Assembly: GCA_966211335.1 (NCBI GenBank)
Contig: CBIHNF010000001.1
Location: forward strand, 682,001-746,000
Source of the DNA: JAPWJZ01 sp966211335
Lineage (GTDB): Bacteria > Pseudomonadota > Alphaproteobacteria > Micavibrionales > UBA2020
Direction of reading: 5' to 3'
Length of the DNA stretch: 64,000 nt
Both the position numbers and the translations under genes were made by a program. This document shows, one piece after another, positions 41,406 to 50,086 of the stretch. The first letter of the stretch is position 1, and every line of letters begins with the position of its first letter. The notes beneath the pieces are model-generated. The model made no database searches, had not been told where the DNA came from, and was given only the letters and a program-made list of their open reading frames with translations.

Positions 41406-43207
41406 AACTTTTCGGCAAGAAAAACGACGAAGCTCCCGAAGCCGTCACCGACGCGGAAACGACCGACATGGGCGAAGGTGCGCATGAAACGGGCGCGCAG
41501 GAAAACTTCGATGCCGGCCTCGATGAAATCGAAGGCGCGCAAGGTACCGAGCTTTCCGCCCCCAGCCGCAAATTCGGCGGCGGTGGCGGGTCCAAGAAAA
41601 ACCTCATGGTCCTTGGCGGCCTCGTGCTCGTCGCGGTGCTTGGCGCTGGCGGATATTTCTATATGAACAGCATGTCGTCGGACACCCCGCCGCTGAACGT
41701 CGCGGCCGCAACGCCGCCGCAGCCGGAACCCGCGCCCGCAACCCCCGCCGCGGCTGTCCCGCCGCAACCTGCCCCGGCGCCCGCTGCCGATCCGCTGGCC
41801 CCCGCGCCTGCAACTCCGGCTATCGCAAACCCGCTTGGTGCACCGCCGGCCGATGAAGCGAATGCCCTGCCCGCTGCCACTGTGGCAACCGGTGCTGCCG
41901 CGCCAGCTCCGGGTACTGTTCCCGCCACCATGCCGGCCGCGACGCCGGAAGAAGGCGCGCCCGACATGCCGCCGAGTGCGCTGACAACGCCGGCTGGCCC
42001 GAACGGTGCCGCGCCTGCCACGGCCGCTGAACAGCAGTCCGCCCAGATGGAAGCCAAAAACGTTGCCGCCGGCGCCGCCCCGTCGGTGCCAGGCACAACA
42101 CCTGAACAAACCGCCGCGCTGGCGGAGGCAAAAAACATCGCCGCCGGTGCCGCCCCGGCAACTGCGGGCGCGGATCTGCCGCTGCCGACCGATGCGAATG
42201 CGCCGAAAGTCCCGCTCGCCAATGGCACGCCTGCTGCGGCACCCGCTGCCGCCGGTACACCGGCGTCGGTGAATGCAACCCTTGCCGCCGGTGCCAAAGC
42301 AGAACCTGCCGCCGAAGCTGCGCCCGCCTGGGCCACGCCCGGTGCCGCGCCCGCGCCCGGTACCGCCGCGCCTGCCGGCGCCAAGGCGACGACGCCGACC
42401 GATGCGGAACTCGCGATCGTCCAGAACGCCGCCGTCATCGACCAGCTGAGCCAGCCCGCGAAACCCGCGGCGGCAAAGCCCGCGACGGCCCCCACCGGCG
42501 CGCCCTTTGACCCCAATGCGCCCAAGCCGCAGGTCAGCGATTCCATGAAGACCGTGGAACAGCTGCTGGAAACGCCCGCCATCATCCGCCCCGTGCCGAA
42601 CGGTTATGTGACCGTCCGTAAGGAAAGCGATGCCGGCGATATCGACAGCCGCCTTTCCGCCGCGCGCACCGCGCTTGCCGAAAACCGCAACGCCGCCGCG
42701 CTGCAGCTGTTCGACGACCTGCACCAGACCTATCCCAAAGACAAGCGCATCATGATGGGTCGTGCCGTCTCGCTGCAGAAAATGGGCCAGACCGATGACG
42801 CGCTCGCCGCCTATGAAGACGTCCTTAACCGCGACCCCAAAAACGTGCAGGCACTCACCAACATGCTCGGCCTTTTGAAAGTGAAAGACCCGCAGCTGGC
42901 GCTTGAAAAACTGCAGCAGCTGCATGACGCCTATCCCTATCAGGCGGATATCACGGCGCAGCTGGGCGTTGCCTATGCCTCGACCGGCGCCTATCCCGAA
43001 GCCGCAAAATACCTTGATATGGCGGATTCCTTGAAACCCGGCAGCGCCTATGTCATGTACAACCGCGCCGTGCTCTACGATAAAATGGGCCGCTCGAAAG
43101 ATGCTGGCTTCCTGTATCGCCAGATCATCCGCATGTCGGCCGATGGCACGCTTGACCAGCAGCTGCCGATCGACATCATCCGCCGCCGCCTTTCCACCCT
43201 GCAATAA
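41402..43207 (+). CDS. Membrane-anchored TPR protein with a long Ala/Pro linker (MshN-like)
   Basis: A 601-residue protein: an acidic cytoplasmic head (1-60), one membrane segment (67-88), an extremely Ala/Pro-rich linker (about 95-400), and a C-terminal TPR array (about 408-600). The linker contains a duplicated AKNVAAGAAP / AKNIAAGAAP unit, and the array includes DDALAAYEDVLNRDPKNVQA. The order membrane segment, disordered spacer and TPR is that of MshN in MSHA loci. The linker could span the periplasm to reach the secretin. It overlaps the ABC gene by 4 bases. Confidence 0.8.
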   Translation: MKLFGKKNDEAPEAVTDAETTDMGEGAHETGAQENFDAGLDEIEGAQGTELSAPSRKFGGGGGSKKNLMVLGGLVLVAVLGAGGYFYMNSMSSDTPPLNVAAATPPQPEPAPATPAAAVPPQPAPAPAADPLAPAPATPAIANPLGAPPADEANALPAATVATGAAAPAPGTVPATMPAATPEEGAPDMPPSALTTPAGPNGAAPATAAEQQSAQMEAKNVAAGAAPSVPGTTPEQTAALAEAKNIAAGAAPATAGADLPLPTDANAPKVPLANGTPAAAPAAAGTPASVNATLAAGAKAEPAAEAAPAWATPGAAPAPGTAAPAGAKATTPTDAELAIVQNAAVIDQLSQPAKPAAAKPATAPTGAPFDPNAPKPQVSDSMKTVEQLLETPAIIRPVPNGYVTVRKESDAGDIDSRLSAARTALAENRNAAALQLFDDLHQTYPKDKRIMMGRAVSLQKMGQTDDALAAYEDVLNRDPKNVQALTNMLGLLKVKDPQLALEKLQQLHDAYPYQADITAQLGVAYASTGAYPEAAKYLDMADSLKPGSAYVMYNRAVLYDKMGRSKDAGFLYRQIIRMSADGTLDQQLPIDIIRRRLSTLQ

Positions 43208-43230
43208 AGGGCGGGCAGGGGAGGACAGCG

Positions 43231-44058
43231 ATGGCGGAGCCGAGCTTCAGCGAGCTGCTGTTTTCAACACCTGTGTTCCTGCCGCTGACAGTCTTTCTGG
43301 GCCTTGTGTTCGGCAGTTTCGCAACAGCGCTCTCCTACCGGCTGCCGCGGGATATTTCCATCGTCGCCAAGGCGCGCTCCAGCTGCCCTTCCTGCAATCA
43401 TGATTTATCGGTGATTGACCTTGTGCCGGTTTTTTCGTGGCTGTTTTTGCGGGGCCGCTGCCGCTATTGCAAAGCATCCATCGGCCTGCGCTATCCGCTG
43501 ATCGAGCTTGCGACGCTTATTCTGTGTCTGTTGTTCTACTGGCGCTTTGGCGCCACGCCCTTCACGCTGTTCGTGTTTCCGCTCGCGCCCATCATCACCA
43601 GCATTGTCGATATTGACCTGCACTATAAAATCATCCCCGACGGGTTGAACCTCTCCATCCTCGGGCTCGGTTTTGCGGCGCTGGCCGCTGCTGCCTACTT
43701 TAGCGGCATCAGGCCGGATGATTTTCTGGCGCTCGGCCTGCAGGCGGCAGGCGGCGCGGCTGTTTATGGCATCGGCTCCATTTTGCTGCGGCAGGGCGTG
43801 ATGATGGCGCTGAAAAAAGAGCCGCTGGGCTGGGGTGATGTGAAGTTTTTCGGCGCGGCCGGCTTCTGGCTGGGCCTTAATCCTGATTCTCTCGCCTATT
43901 TCATGTTCGTCTCGGGCGTTTCGGGCATCCTGCTCGCCCTTTTCTGGGCGAAAGTGAAAAAGGAGCGCGAATTCCCCTTCGGCCCCAGCATTATTATCGC
44001 CTTTATCGTCATGCTGCTGTGGCAGGGACCCTGTTTCTGGCCGCTGGGGCAATCTTGA
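43231..44058 (+). CDS. pilD: Prepilin peptidase / N-methyltransferase
   Basis: A 275-residue polytopic aspartic protease that cleaves type IV prepilins before the +1 aromatic residue and methylates it. The N-terminal domain holds two C-x-x-C pairs (CPSCNHDLS and CRYCKASIGL). The catalytic aspartates are in VDIDLHYKIIPDGLN and GWGDVKFFGAAGFWLG. All five prepilins further downstream are its probable substrates. GGGGAGG is a strong ribosome-binding site before the ATG. Confidence 0.95.
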   Translation: MAEPSFSELLFSTPVFLPLTVFLGLVFGSFATALSYRLPRDISIVAKARSSCPSCNHDLSVIDLVPVFSWLFLRGRCRYCKASIGLRYPLIELATLILCLLFYWRFGATPFTLFVFPLAPIITSIVDIDLHYKIIPDGLNLSILGLGFAALAAAAYFSGIRPDDFLALGLQAAGGAAVYGIGSILLRQGVMMALKKEPLGWGDVKFFGAAGFWLGLNPDSLAYFMFVSGVSGILLALFWAKVKKEREFPFGPSIIIAFIVMLLWQGPCFWPLGQS

Positions 44059-44142
44059 AGCAGGTGCGAATTAAGCGCATATGGGAAACGATAATTTACC
44101 GTTTTTTCAGGGTATTTGCGCTATCGTAGACTGTGGCATCCG

Positions 44143-44161
44143 CCCGCCGGTTCTCGGCGGG
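44143..44161. repeat. GC hairpin ahead of pilT
   Basis: CCCGCCG (44143-44149) and CGGCGGG (44155-44161) form a perfect 7-bp stem with loop GTTCT, 38 bases before the pilT start. No T-run follows. The rest of the 141-base gap after pilD shows no gene. Confidence 0.5.
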
Positions 44162-44199
44162 TGATGGTTTTTGGGTAAATTTTGAGGGGGCTAAAAGCC

Positions 44200-45390
44200 G
44201 TGGAAATCACTGAACTGCTGAAATTCATGCTCGACAACAAGGCGTCCGACTTGCACCTGGCCGCCAACAACCCCCCTATCGTCCGTATCGACGGCGACCT
44301 GCAGCGCATCAAGACCGATGTGCTGACCGGCGACATCATCCGCTCCATGCTCTTCTCCGTGATGACGGAGGAAATGCGCGCTATTTATGAGCGCGACATG
44401 GAGCACGACTTTGCTATCGCTCTCGGCACCGACGCCCGTTTCCGCGTCAACGCCTTCACCAACCGGCAGGGCTCTGCCGCCGTCTTCCGTACCATTCCGA
44501 CCAAGATTCCGACGATGGAGCAGCTCGACCTGCCGCCTGTCATGCGCCGCCTCGCCGAGCTTGAAAAAGGCCTCGTCCTCGTCACGGGTCCTACCGGCTC
44601 GGGTAAATCGACGACGCTTGCCTCCATGATCAACCACATCAACGCCAACTTCCCCTATCACATCCTCACCGTTGAAGACCCGGTTGAATTTATGCACACC
44701 TCGAAGACGGCGCTGATGAACCACCGCGAGGTCGGCAACGATACCAAGTCATTCGCGCGCGCGCTAAAATCCGCCCTTCGTGAAGACCCGGACATCATCC
44801 TCGTCGGGGAGATGCGCGACCATGAAACGATTTCACTTGCGCTGACCGCCGCGGAGACCGGCCACTTGGTCTTCGGCACCCTGCACTCCAACACCGCATC
44901 CAAAACCATCGACCGTATCATCGACGTCTTCCCGGCGTCGGAGAAGGAGATGGTGCGCGCGATGTTGTCCTCTTCCATCCAGGGCATTATCTCGCAGGCG
45001 CTTTTGAAGCGCGCCGGCGGCGGCCGTGTCGCTGCGCATGAGATCATGGTCGGCACCAACGCTATCCGCAACCTCATCCGCGAAAACCAACTGGCGCAGG
45101 TCTACTCCATGATCCAGACCGGTTCGCGCTACGGTATGCAGACGATGGAAGATTCCGTCAACGACCTCGTCCTTTCTGGCGCGATCACAGAAGAAACCGC
45201 GCATGAAGCCCTGAAGGACAGTGCCGAGGAAGGCGACGAGGTTGCCAAGCCGAAGACCGGCGGTGCGCCGCCGCCAGCGCAGGTCACCAAGAAATCCGCG
45301 CCGCTCATGGGCAAGGCCGCCGCCCCCGCGAAGCCTGCGGCGCCTGTACTTGAATCCGACGACAAGCCTGAAGGGGGATATTCCTTTTGA
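44200..45390 (+). CDS. pilT: Type IV pilus retraction ATPase PilT
   Basis: Hexameric ATPase that depolymerises pili for twitching. The GTG at 44200 is preferred to the TTG at 44182, because GAGGGGG stands at the right distance upstream. Walker A is GPTGSGKSTTLASM (near residue 129), Walker B is PDIILVGEMRD, and the diagnostic PilT motif AIRNLIRE lies near residue 287. An Ala/Pro/Lys-rich C-terminal extension of about 50 residues is unusual. The stop overlaps pilU. Confidence 0.95.
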   Translation: MEITELLKFMLDNKASDLHLAANNPPIVRIDGDLQRIKTDVLTGDIIRSMLFSVMTEEMRAIYERDMEHDFAIALGTDARFRVNAFTNRQGSAAVFRTIPTKIPTMEQLDLPPVMRRLAELEKGLVLVTGPTGSGKSTTLASMINHINANFPYHILTVEDPVEFMHTSKTALMNHREVGNDTKSFARALKSALREDPDIILVGEMRDHETISLALTAAETGHLVFGTLHSNTASKTIDRIIDVFPASEKEMVRAMLSSSIQGIISQALLKRAGGGRVAAHEIMVGTNAIRNLIRENQLAQVYSMIQTGSRYGMQTMEDSVNDLVLSGAITEETAHEALKDSAEEGDEVAKPKTGGAPPPAQVTKKSAPLMGKAAAPAKPAAPVLESDDKPEGGYSF

Positions 45391-46508
45391 GTGGAGTCGC
45401 GATATACGCCTATCTCAACGAGATGATCCGGCAGATGGCATCCGACCTTTACATCACGGTCGGCGTGCCCCCCACCTTGCGCATCGACGGCAACCTCTCC
45501 CCGCTCGGCGACCAGCCGCTGCAGGAAGAAGACGTGCAGGCGATGCTGAACGAAGTTTTGACGTCCCGCCAGCGCCGCGAATTTGATTCCAACATGGAGC
45601 TCAACCTCGCTTTCGACATGGGCAAGGAAGGCCGCTTCCGCGTCAACGTGTTGCGCCAGCGCCAGCATACCGGCATGGTCATCCGCCGCATCACCAGCCA
45701 GATCCCGAGCTTCGACCAGCTGGGCCTGCCGAAAATTTTGGAGACGCTGGCGTGTGAAAAACGCGGGCTTATCATGCTGTCGGGCGTCACGGCATCGGGG
45801 AAATCCACCTCGCTCGCCTCGATGATCGATTTCCGCAACCGGACCCTTGGCGGCCATATCATCACCATCGAAGACCCAATTGAATACTACCACGAGCATA
45901 AAAAAGGCGTCATTACGCAGCGCGAAGTCGGCATCGATACCAATTCGTACCAGATCGCTCTCAAGAACGCGCTGCGCCAGAAGCCCGACGTCATCCTCGT
46001 CGGCGAGGTGCGCGACCCCGAGGTCATGGAACAGACCATCACCGCCGCGGAAACTGGCCACCTCTGCCTTGCAACCATCCACACTAATAACGCGGCGCAG
46101 GCGATCGAGCGCATCACTAACTTCTTCCCGGAAGACCGCCAGACGCAAGTGCGCATCGCACTCTCGCTCAACCTGCGCGCGATCATCGCGCAACGTCTCG
46201 TACGCTCGGTCACGGGCTCCATGGTCGTCGTCCTCGAAATTCTTTTGAACGAAGCGCTCATCAAAGACCTCATCCTCAAAGGGGATACGGTCAAGATGAA
46301 AGAGGTTATGGCTAATAACAACCACTCGGGCATGGTCACCTTCGACCAGTCCATCCTCCGCCTTTATATGGAGGGCGTTATTTCCGAACAGACCGCCATC
46401 ATGGAAGCCGACATTCCCGCGGATATGAAAATCAAAATCCAGATGGTCAAAATCGGCGATAAATCTAAGGGCATGCCGAACATTGACACCTCCAAGCTGT
46501 CTCTGTAA
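45387..46508 (+). CDS. pilU: PilT-like ATPase PilU
   Basis: A 373-residue PilT paralogue that assists retraction. Walker A is GVTASGKSTSL, Walker B is PDVILVGEVRD, and the His box is ETGHLCLATIHTNN. AIRNLIRE is replaced by NEALIKDLILKGD, which is the PilU pattern. The TTG start overlaps the pilT stop by 4 bases (TTGA) and is preceded by AAGGGGG. The next gene is the secretin after 77 bases, which hold a short AAAACC/GGTTTT hairpin. Confidence 0.92.
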   Translation: MSGVAIYAYLNEMIRQMASDLYITVGVPPTLRIDGNLSPLGDQPLQEEDVQAMLNEVLTSRQRREFDSNMELNLAFDMGKEGRFRVNVLRQRQHTGMVIRRITSQIPSFDQLGLPKILETLACEKRGLIMLSGVTASGKSTSLASMIDFRNRTLGGHIITIEDPIEYYHEHKKGVITQREVGIDTNSYQIALKNALRQKPDVILVGEVRDPEVMEQTITAAETGHLCLATIHTNNAAQAIERITNFFPEDRQTQVRIALSLNLRAIIAQRLVRSVTGSMVVVLEILLNEALIKDLILKGDTVKMKEVMANNNHSGMVTFDQSILRLYMEGVISEQTAIMEADIPADMKIKIQMVKIGDKSKGMPNIDTSKLSL

Positions 46509-46585
46509 TAATGTTTTGATTTCAAAACCATAAGGCGGTTTTGGGCGTTCAACACATTTTTTACTGAGAGTCGGGGCCTTTAATA

Positions 46586-48388
46586 ATGACTGTAGCTGGA
46601 CGCTTTGGCCGCATCTGCGGCAAATCTTTAATGGTCATCACCTTCGCAGCAATGCTTTCGAGCTGCCAGTTGGCCAAGAACCAGATGCAGCTCGATCGCG
46701 CCGCAGAACTTGACCGCCAGCAATTCCGCGATGCTTTCGCGCCGATCCCGACTGTGCCCGACACGAGCCCCAAGCCTGATTTCCAGCCCGTCGTCGCGAC
46801 GCCCGACGACCTGAAACTGCCGACGCCGCTCGTCACCGTTTCCGTCAACCAGACCGTTTCGCTCCGCGATTTGCTGTACCAGCTGGCGCAGCAGGCGGAT
46901 GTGGATATCGAGATGGATCCGCAGATCCACGGCTCGCTTATTTTCACCGCGAAAGACCGCCCGTTTGACCAGGTCGTGCAGCGCATCTGCGACATGGCTG
47001 GTCTCCGCTACAAATACGACAACAACGTGTTGCGCGTCGAACTTGACCGCCCATATGTGAAAAGCTACAGCGTCGATTTCCTCAACGTCGAGCGCAAGGG
47101 CTCGACGACGTTGAATACGACATCGACCAGTTCCGGCACTTCGGTTTCCAACAAGAGCGAGCCCGACGTCTGGAAAGACCTCAACGACGGCATCGAACAA
47201 GTGCTGACCGCTTCCGACACCTACGCATCACTCGCCACGCTTGCCGATCCTGTCGCGCAAGTCGTGAATCCGCTGCCGGCCCCCGTCGTTTCTACCGACC
47301 CGAACGTGCCGCCGCCGCCGCCGCCGCTGCCCGGCTCTCCTCAAGTTGCGCCCATTCCCGCCAGCCAGGCGCCGACGATCAACATCCAGACACCTGCCGG
47401 CGAACCGCTGGTGCCGAGTCCGCCTGCGACCTTCTCTATCTCCAAACAGTCCGGCCTCGTCAACGTCTTTGCCTCTGAGCGTCAGCAAAAGCTTATCGGC
47501 AAATTCATCGCCGACTTCCGCCGCCGCATGCAAACGCAAGTCCTCATCGAGGCGAAAGTGCTGCAGGTTGACCTCCGTGACGAATTCGCAACCGGTATCG
47601 ACTGGTCAACGCTGAACCTCACGGGTGTGCTGCGCGTTGCGCAGTCGTTCCCCATTCCTGCCCTGTCGCCATCAGCAACGGGTGCCTTTGGCCTGACGTT
47701 TACGCCGGGTAACGACTTCAACGCGGCAATCCAGGCGATCAGCCGCTTCGGCACGGTGCGCGCGCTGTCCTCCCCGCGCGTGACGGTGCTCAATAACCAG
47801 CAGGCCGTCGTCAATGTGACGAAGGATCATAAATACCTCGACTTCGACTTCACAGTGACACCCGCGACTTCCACGACTTCGGCGACCTTCGCGCTCGACA
47901 GCAACGAGAAGAACGCGCCGGAAGGCGTGGTGCTGACCGTGGTGCCGACCGCCAACGTCGATACCGGCGAAGTGACCATGACCGTCCGCCCGACGATCCT
48001 GCGCGTGACCCGTTTCATCACCGACCCCACGATCAGTCTTGACCTTGCGCTGAACGGCATCGACCCCTCGACCGTGACGGTTCCCGACAACCTGATCCCG
48101 CAGGTTGACGTGCAGGAAGTTGATTCTGTCCTGCGCATGCAGTCCGGCCAGATGATGGCGCTCGGCGGCCTGATGCAGGATGCGAATACCACCGAACAGC
48201 AGGGGGTGCCGGTTCTGGGCGACGTACCCTACATTGGCGGTCTGTTCCGCAGCCACCAGGATAACATCGTGAAATCCGAGCTCGTTGTCTTTATCCGCGC
48301 CTCCGTCGTCGAGGGCTCCAACCTCGACGAAATGGATCGCAAGGCCTACGAGGTCTTCGGCAATGACCGTCATCCGGGGCCGATGTAA
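46586..48388 (+). CDS. mshL: Type IV pilus secretin, MshL/PilQ-like lipoprotein
   Basis: Outer-membrane ring through which the pilus exits. The 600 residues carry a lipobox (LSSCQ, Cys near residue 28), an STN-like N0 domain with LRDLLYQLAQQADVDIEM, a Pro-rich loop, and the C-terminal secretin beta domain. That last domain includes RFGTVRALSSPRVTVLNNQ and VPVLGDVPYIGGLFRS with KSELVVFIRASV. The lipoprotein form and length are closer to MshL than to PilQ. A pilotin gene was not found. Confidence 0.92.
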   Translation: MTVAGRFGRICGKSLMVITFAAMLSSCQLAKNQMQLDRAAELDRQQFRDAFAPIPTVPDTSPKPDFQPVVATPDDLKLPTPLVTVSVNQTVSLRDLLYQLAQQADVDIEMDPQIHGSLIFTAKDRPFDQVVQRICDMAGLRYKYDNNVLRVELDRPYVKSYSVDFLNVERKGSTTLNTTSTSSGTSVSNKSEPDVWKDLNDGIEQVLTASDTYASLATLADPVAQVVNPLPAPVVSTDPNVPPPPPPLPGSPQVAPIPASQAPTINIQTPAGEPLVPSPPATFSISKQSGLVNVFASERQQKLIGKFIADFRRRMQTQVLIEAKVLQVDLRDEFATGIDWSTLNLTGVLRVAQSFPIPALSPSATGAFGLTFTPGNDFNAAIQAISRFGTVRALSSPRVTVLNNQQAVVNVTKDHKYLDFDFTVTPATSTTSATFALDSNEKNAPEGVVLTVVPTANVDTGEVTMTVRPTILRVTRFITDPTISLDLALNGIDPSTVTVPDNLIPQVDVQEVDSVLRMQSGQMMALGGLMQDANTTEQQGVPVLGDVPYIGGLFRSHQDNIVKSELVVFIRASVVEGSNLDEMDRKAYEVFGNDRHPGPM

Positions 48389-48430
48389 CTCGGCCTTCGG
48401 CGCAGTCGTCATACGCTTAAGGAACTGCTG

Positions 48431-49252
48431 ATGATCTCACGACCGCTCGTTCAATACGTCGTCACCGCGGCCATGCGCGACAAGCTGATTATGACCCTTC
48501 TGCTCATGATCGCCATGGGCGGGGCGGTGTCGGTCTTTCTCGGTGCCGCCACCATCACGGAAAAAGAAAGCTTCGCGCTGGTTTTTGGCGCCAGTGGTCT
48601 TCGCTTCCTCGGCGTTCTGGGTGTTGTCCTTTTCTGCAGTTTCTATATCCGCCGCAGTTTCGAGACGAAGGAAGTCGAATTCCTCCTCTCCCGGCCGCTG
48701 TCGCGCATGACGTTCCTCTACAGCCATGCCGCTGCCTTTGTCCTACTCGGCGTCGCGCTGGCCTTCATCGTCGGCGCTGTCGTTTTTTTCCTCGGCAAGC
48801 CGTCGCTCTCCGGTTTCGGGGTCTGGCTTGCCAGCCTTTGCATGGAATATGCGCTCATGTCGGTCGCCGCGCTCTTCTTCGCTATGGTCGTCGCCAGCGC
48901 CTCCGGCGCGGCACTCGCAACGCTCGGCCTCTACGTCCTCGCGCGCCTCATCGGCACGGTGCTCGGCATCGCGGCGGAGGCACCGGCAAATTATTTTTAC
49001 GCCATGCTCAACAACGCGGTCGAGCTGATCTCCGTCTTCGTGCCGCGGCTTGACCTGATGGGGCAGACGTCCTGGCTCGTTTACGGCGTTGCGGGCTCCG
49101 GCGGCATCGGCTTCACGCAGGAAGCGGGCACCTATGCGCATATGATGGTGCATCATTTGGGCCTTCTCGGTTTCATCTCCCTGCAGGGGGTGATTTTTAT
49201 CATGCTGCTCCTCGCGGCCACAGCCTTCGACTTCCTACGCCGGGAGTTCTGA
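48431..49252 (+). CDS. ABC-type permease in the pilus locus
   Basis: A 273-residue membrane protein with about six hydrophobic segments. SFYIRRSFETKEVEFLLSRPLSR (seen in pieces) is the loop typical of ABC-2-like permeases next to a gliding- or pilus-type ATPase. It probably pairs with the ATPase at 40629. TAAGGA precedes the ATG. The following gene begins one base after its stop, so the two are cotranscribed. Confidence 0.82.
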   Translation: MISRPLVQYVVTAAMRDKLIMTLLLMIAMGGAVSVFLGAATITEKESFALVFGASGLRFLGVLGVVLFCSFYIRRSFETKEVEFLLSRPLSRMTFLYSHAAAFVLLGVALAFIVGAVVFFLGKPSLSGFGVWLASLCMEYALMSVAALFFAMVVASASGAALATLGLYVLARLIGTVLGIAAEAPANYFYAMLNNAVELISVFVPRLDLMGQTSWLVYGVAGSGGIGFTQEAGTYAHMMVHHLGLLGFISLQGVIFIMLLLAATAFDFLRREF

Positions 49253-49253
49253 C

Positions 49254-50057
49254 ATGCCGCGCGTCTTCGCCAACGACGGCCAACAGCCCCGCACCGCGGT
49301 CAGCCTCTGGCTTGCCTTCGCCGTTAGCATTAACTTCATCATCTGGCTCGGCTCCAGCAGCGTCTTCGCCAAATGGGACGGCGTACCGCCGGCCCCCGCG
49401 CGCCGCTCCGCGATCATGATGGGACTTGGCGATTCCGAATTCGCTTATCGCTACGGTGCGCTCGAGCTGCAAAACCTCGGCGATTCCGGCGGCCAGACGA
49501 CAGCGCTCAAGGATTACGATTATCAAGAGCTCGGCAAATGGTTCTGGCTGCTCGACAGCCTCGATCCCGCCTCCGACCACGTGCCGATGATGGCGGCATA
49601 CGTCTTCGGCGCGACGCGTGTGCCGAGCGATGTACGTGTCGTTTACGACTATCTCGCGAAAATTGGCGACAACCCCGCTGGGCAGAAATGGCGCTGGCTG
49701 GTGCATGCCATTTTTCTTGCGCGCCATCGCCTCTATGATCTCGACCTAGCGCTCGGCCTTGCCTACAAACTTTCCAAAATGCAGCTGACCGACGACCATC
49801 TGCCAGACTGGGCGCGGCGAATGCCTGCGCTTGTCCTCGCCGAAAAGGGTGACAAGGAAGACGCGCGCAAGATACTCGAGGATATCCTCGTCAGTTCCGA
49901 TAAAATTCATCCCAATGAGGTCAATTTCATGAAAGATTACCTCATCCACCAGCTGGGGGTCGACCCGCGCGAGGTGGAGGCCATCGTCGCGCTGCGCGGC
50001 AAGCAGTCCGACGACCATACACTGCCCAAGACCAAGCCAGCGCCGATGCCCGAATAA
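49254..50057 (+). CDS. Membrane-anchored partner protein of the pilus ABC system, unknown
   Basis: A 267-residue protein with one membrane segment (about 16-38) and a helical extracytoplasmic region. The pattern is repetitive: GDSEFAYRYGALELQNLGD, then KWFWLLDSLDPAS and later DLALGLAYKLSKM, which suggests a degenerate TPR-like solenoid. No family recognised. One base separates it from the permease, so it is probably the third component of the ABC system, in the way pilG accompanies pilH and pilI in M. xanthus. Confidence 0.72.
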   Translation: MPRVFANDGQQPRTAVSLWLAFAVSINFIIWLGSSSVFAKWDGVPPAPARRSAIMMGLGDSEFAYRYGALELQNLGDSGGQTTALKDYDYQELGKWFWLLDSLDPASDHVPMMAAYVFGATRVPSDVRVVYDYLAKIGDNPAGQKWRWLVHAIFLARHRLYDLDLALGLAYKLSKMQLTDDHLPDWARRMPALVLAEKGDKEDARKILEDILVSSDKIHPNEVNFMKDYLIHQLGVDPREVEAIVALRGKQSDDHTLPKTKPAPMPE

Positions 50058-50086
50058 GCCAATTTTTTTGGAGTGGCGGTTTTTAA

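Noticed and set aside
41393..43204. A 603-codon open frame on the minus strand opposite the TPR protein
   Set aside because: It is rich in Arg/Gly and mirrors the Ala/Pro-rich linker of the plus-strand gene. The plus strand has recognisable TPR and membrane segments and fits the operon.
34374..48388. Type II secretion system instead of a pilus
   Set aside because: PilT with AIRNLIRE, PilU, an MshN-like TPR protein and abundant major pilins are present, while typical GspD-length secretin and GspC PDZ/HR proteins are not clear.
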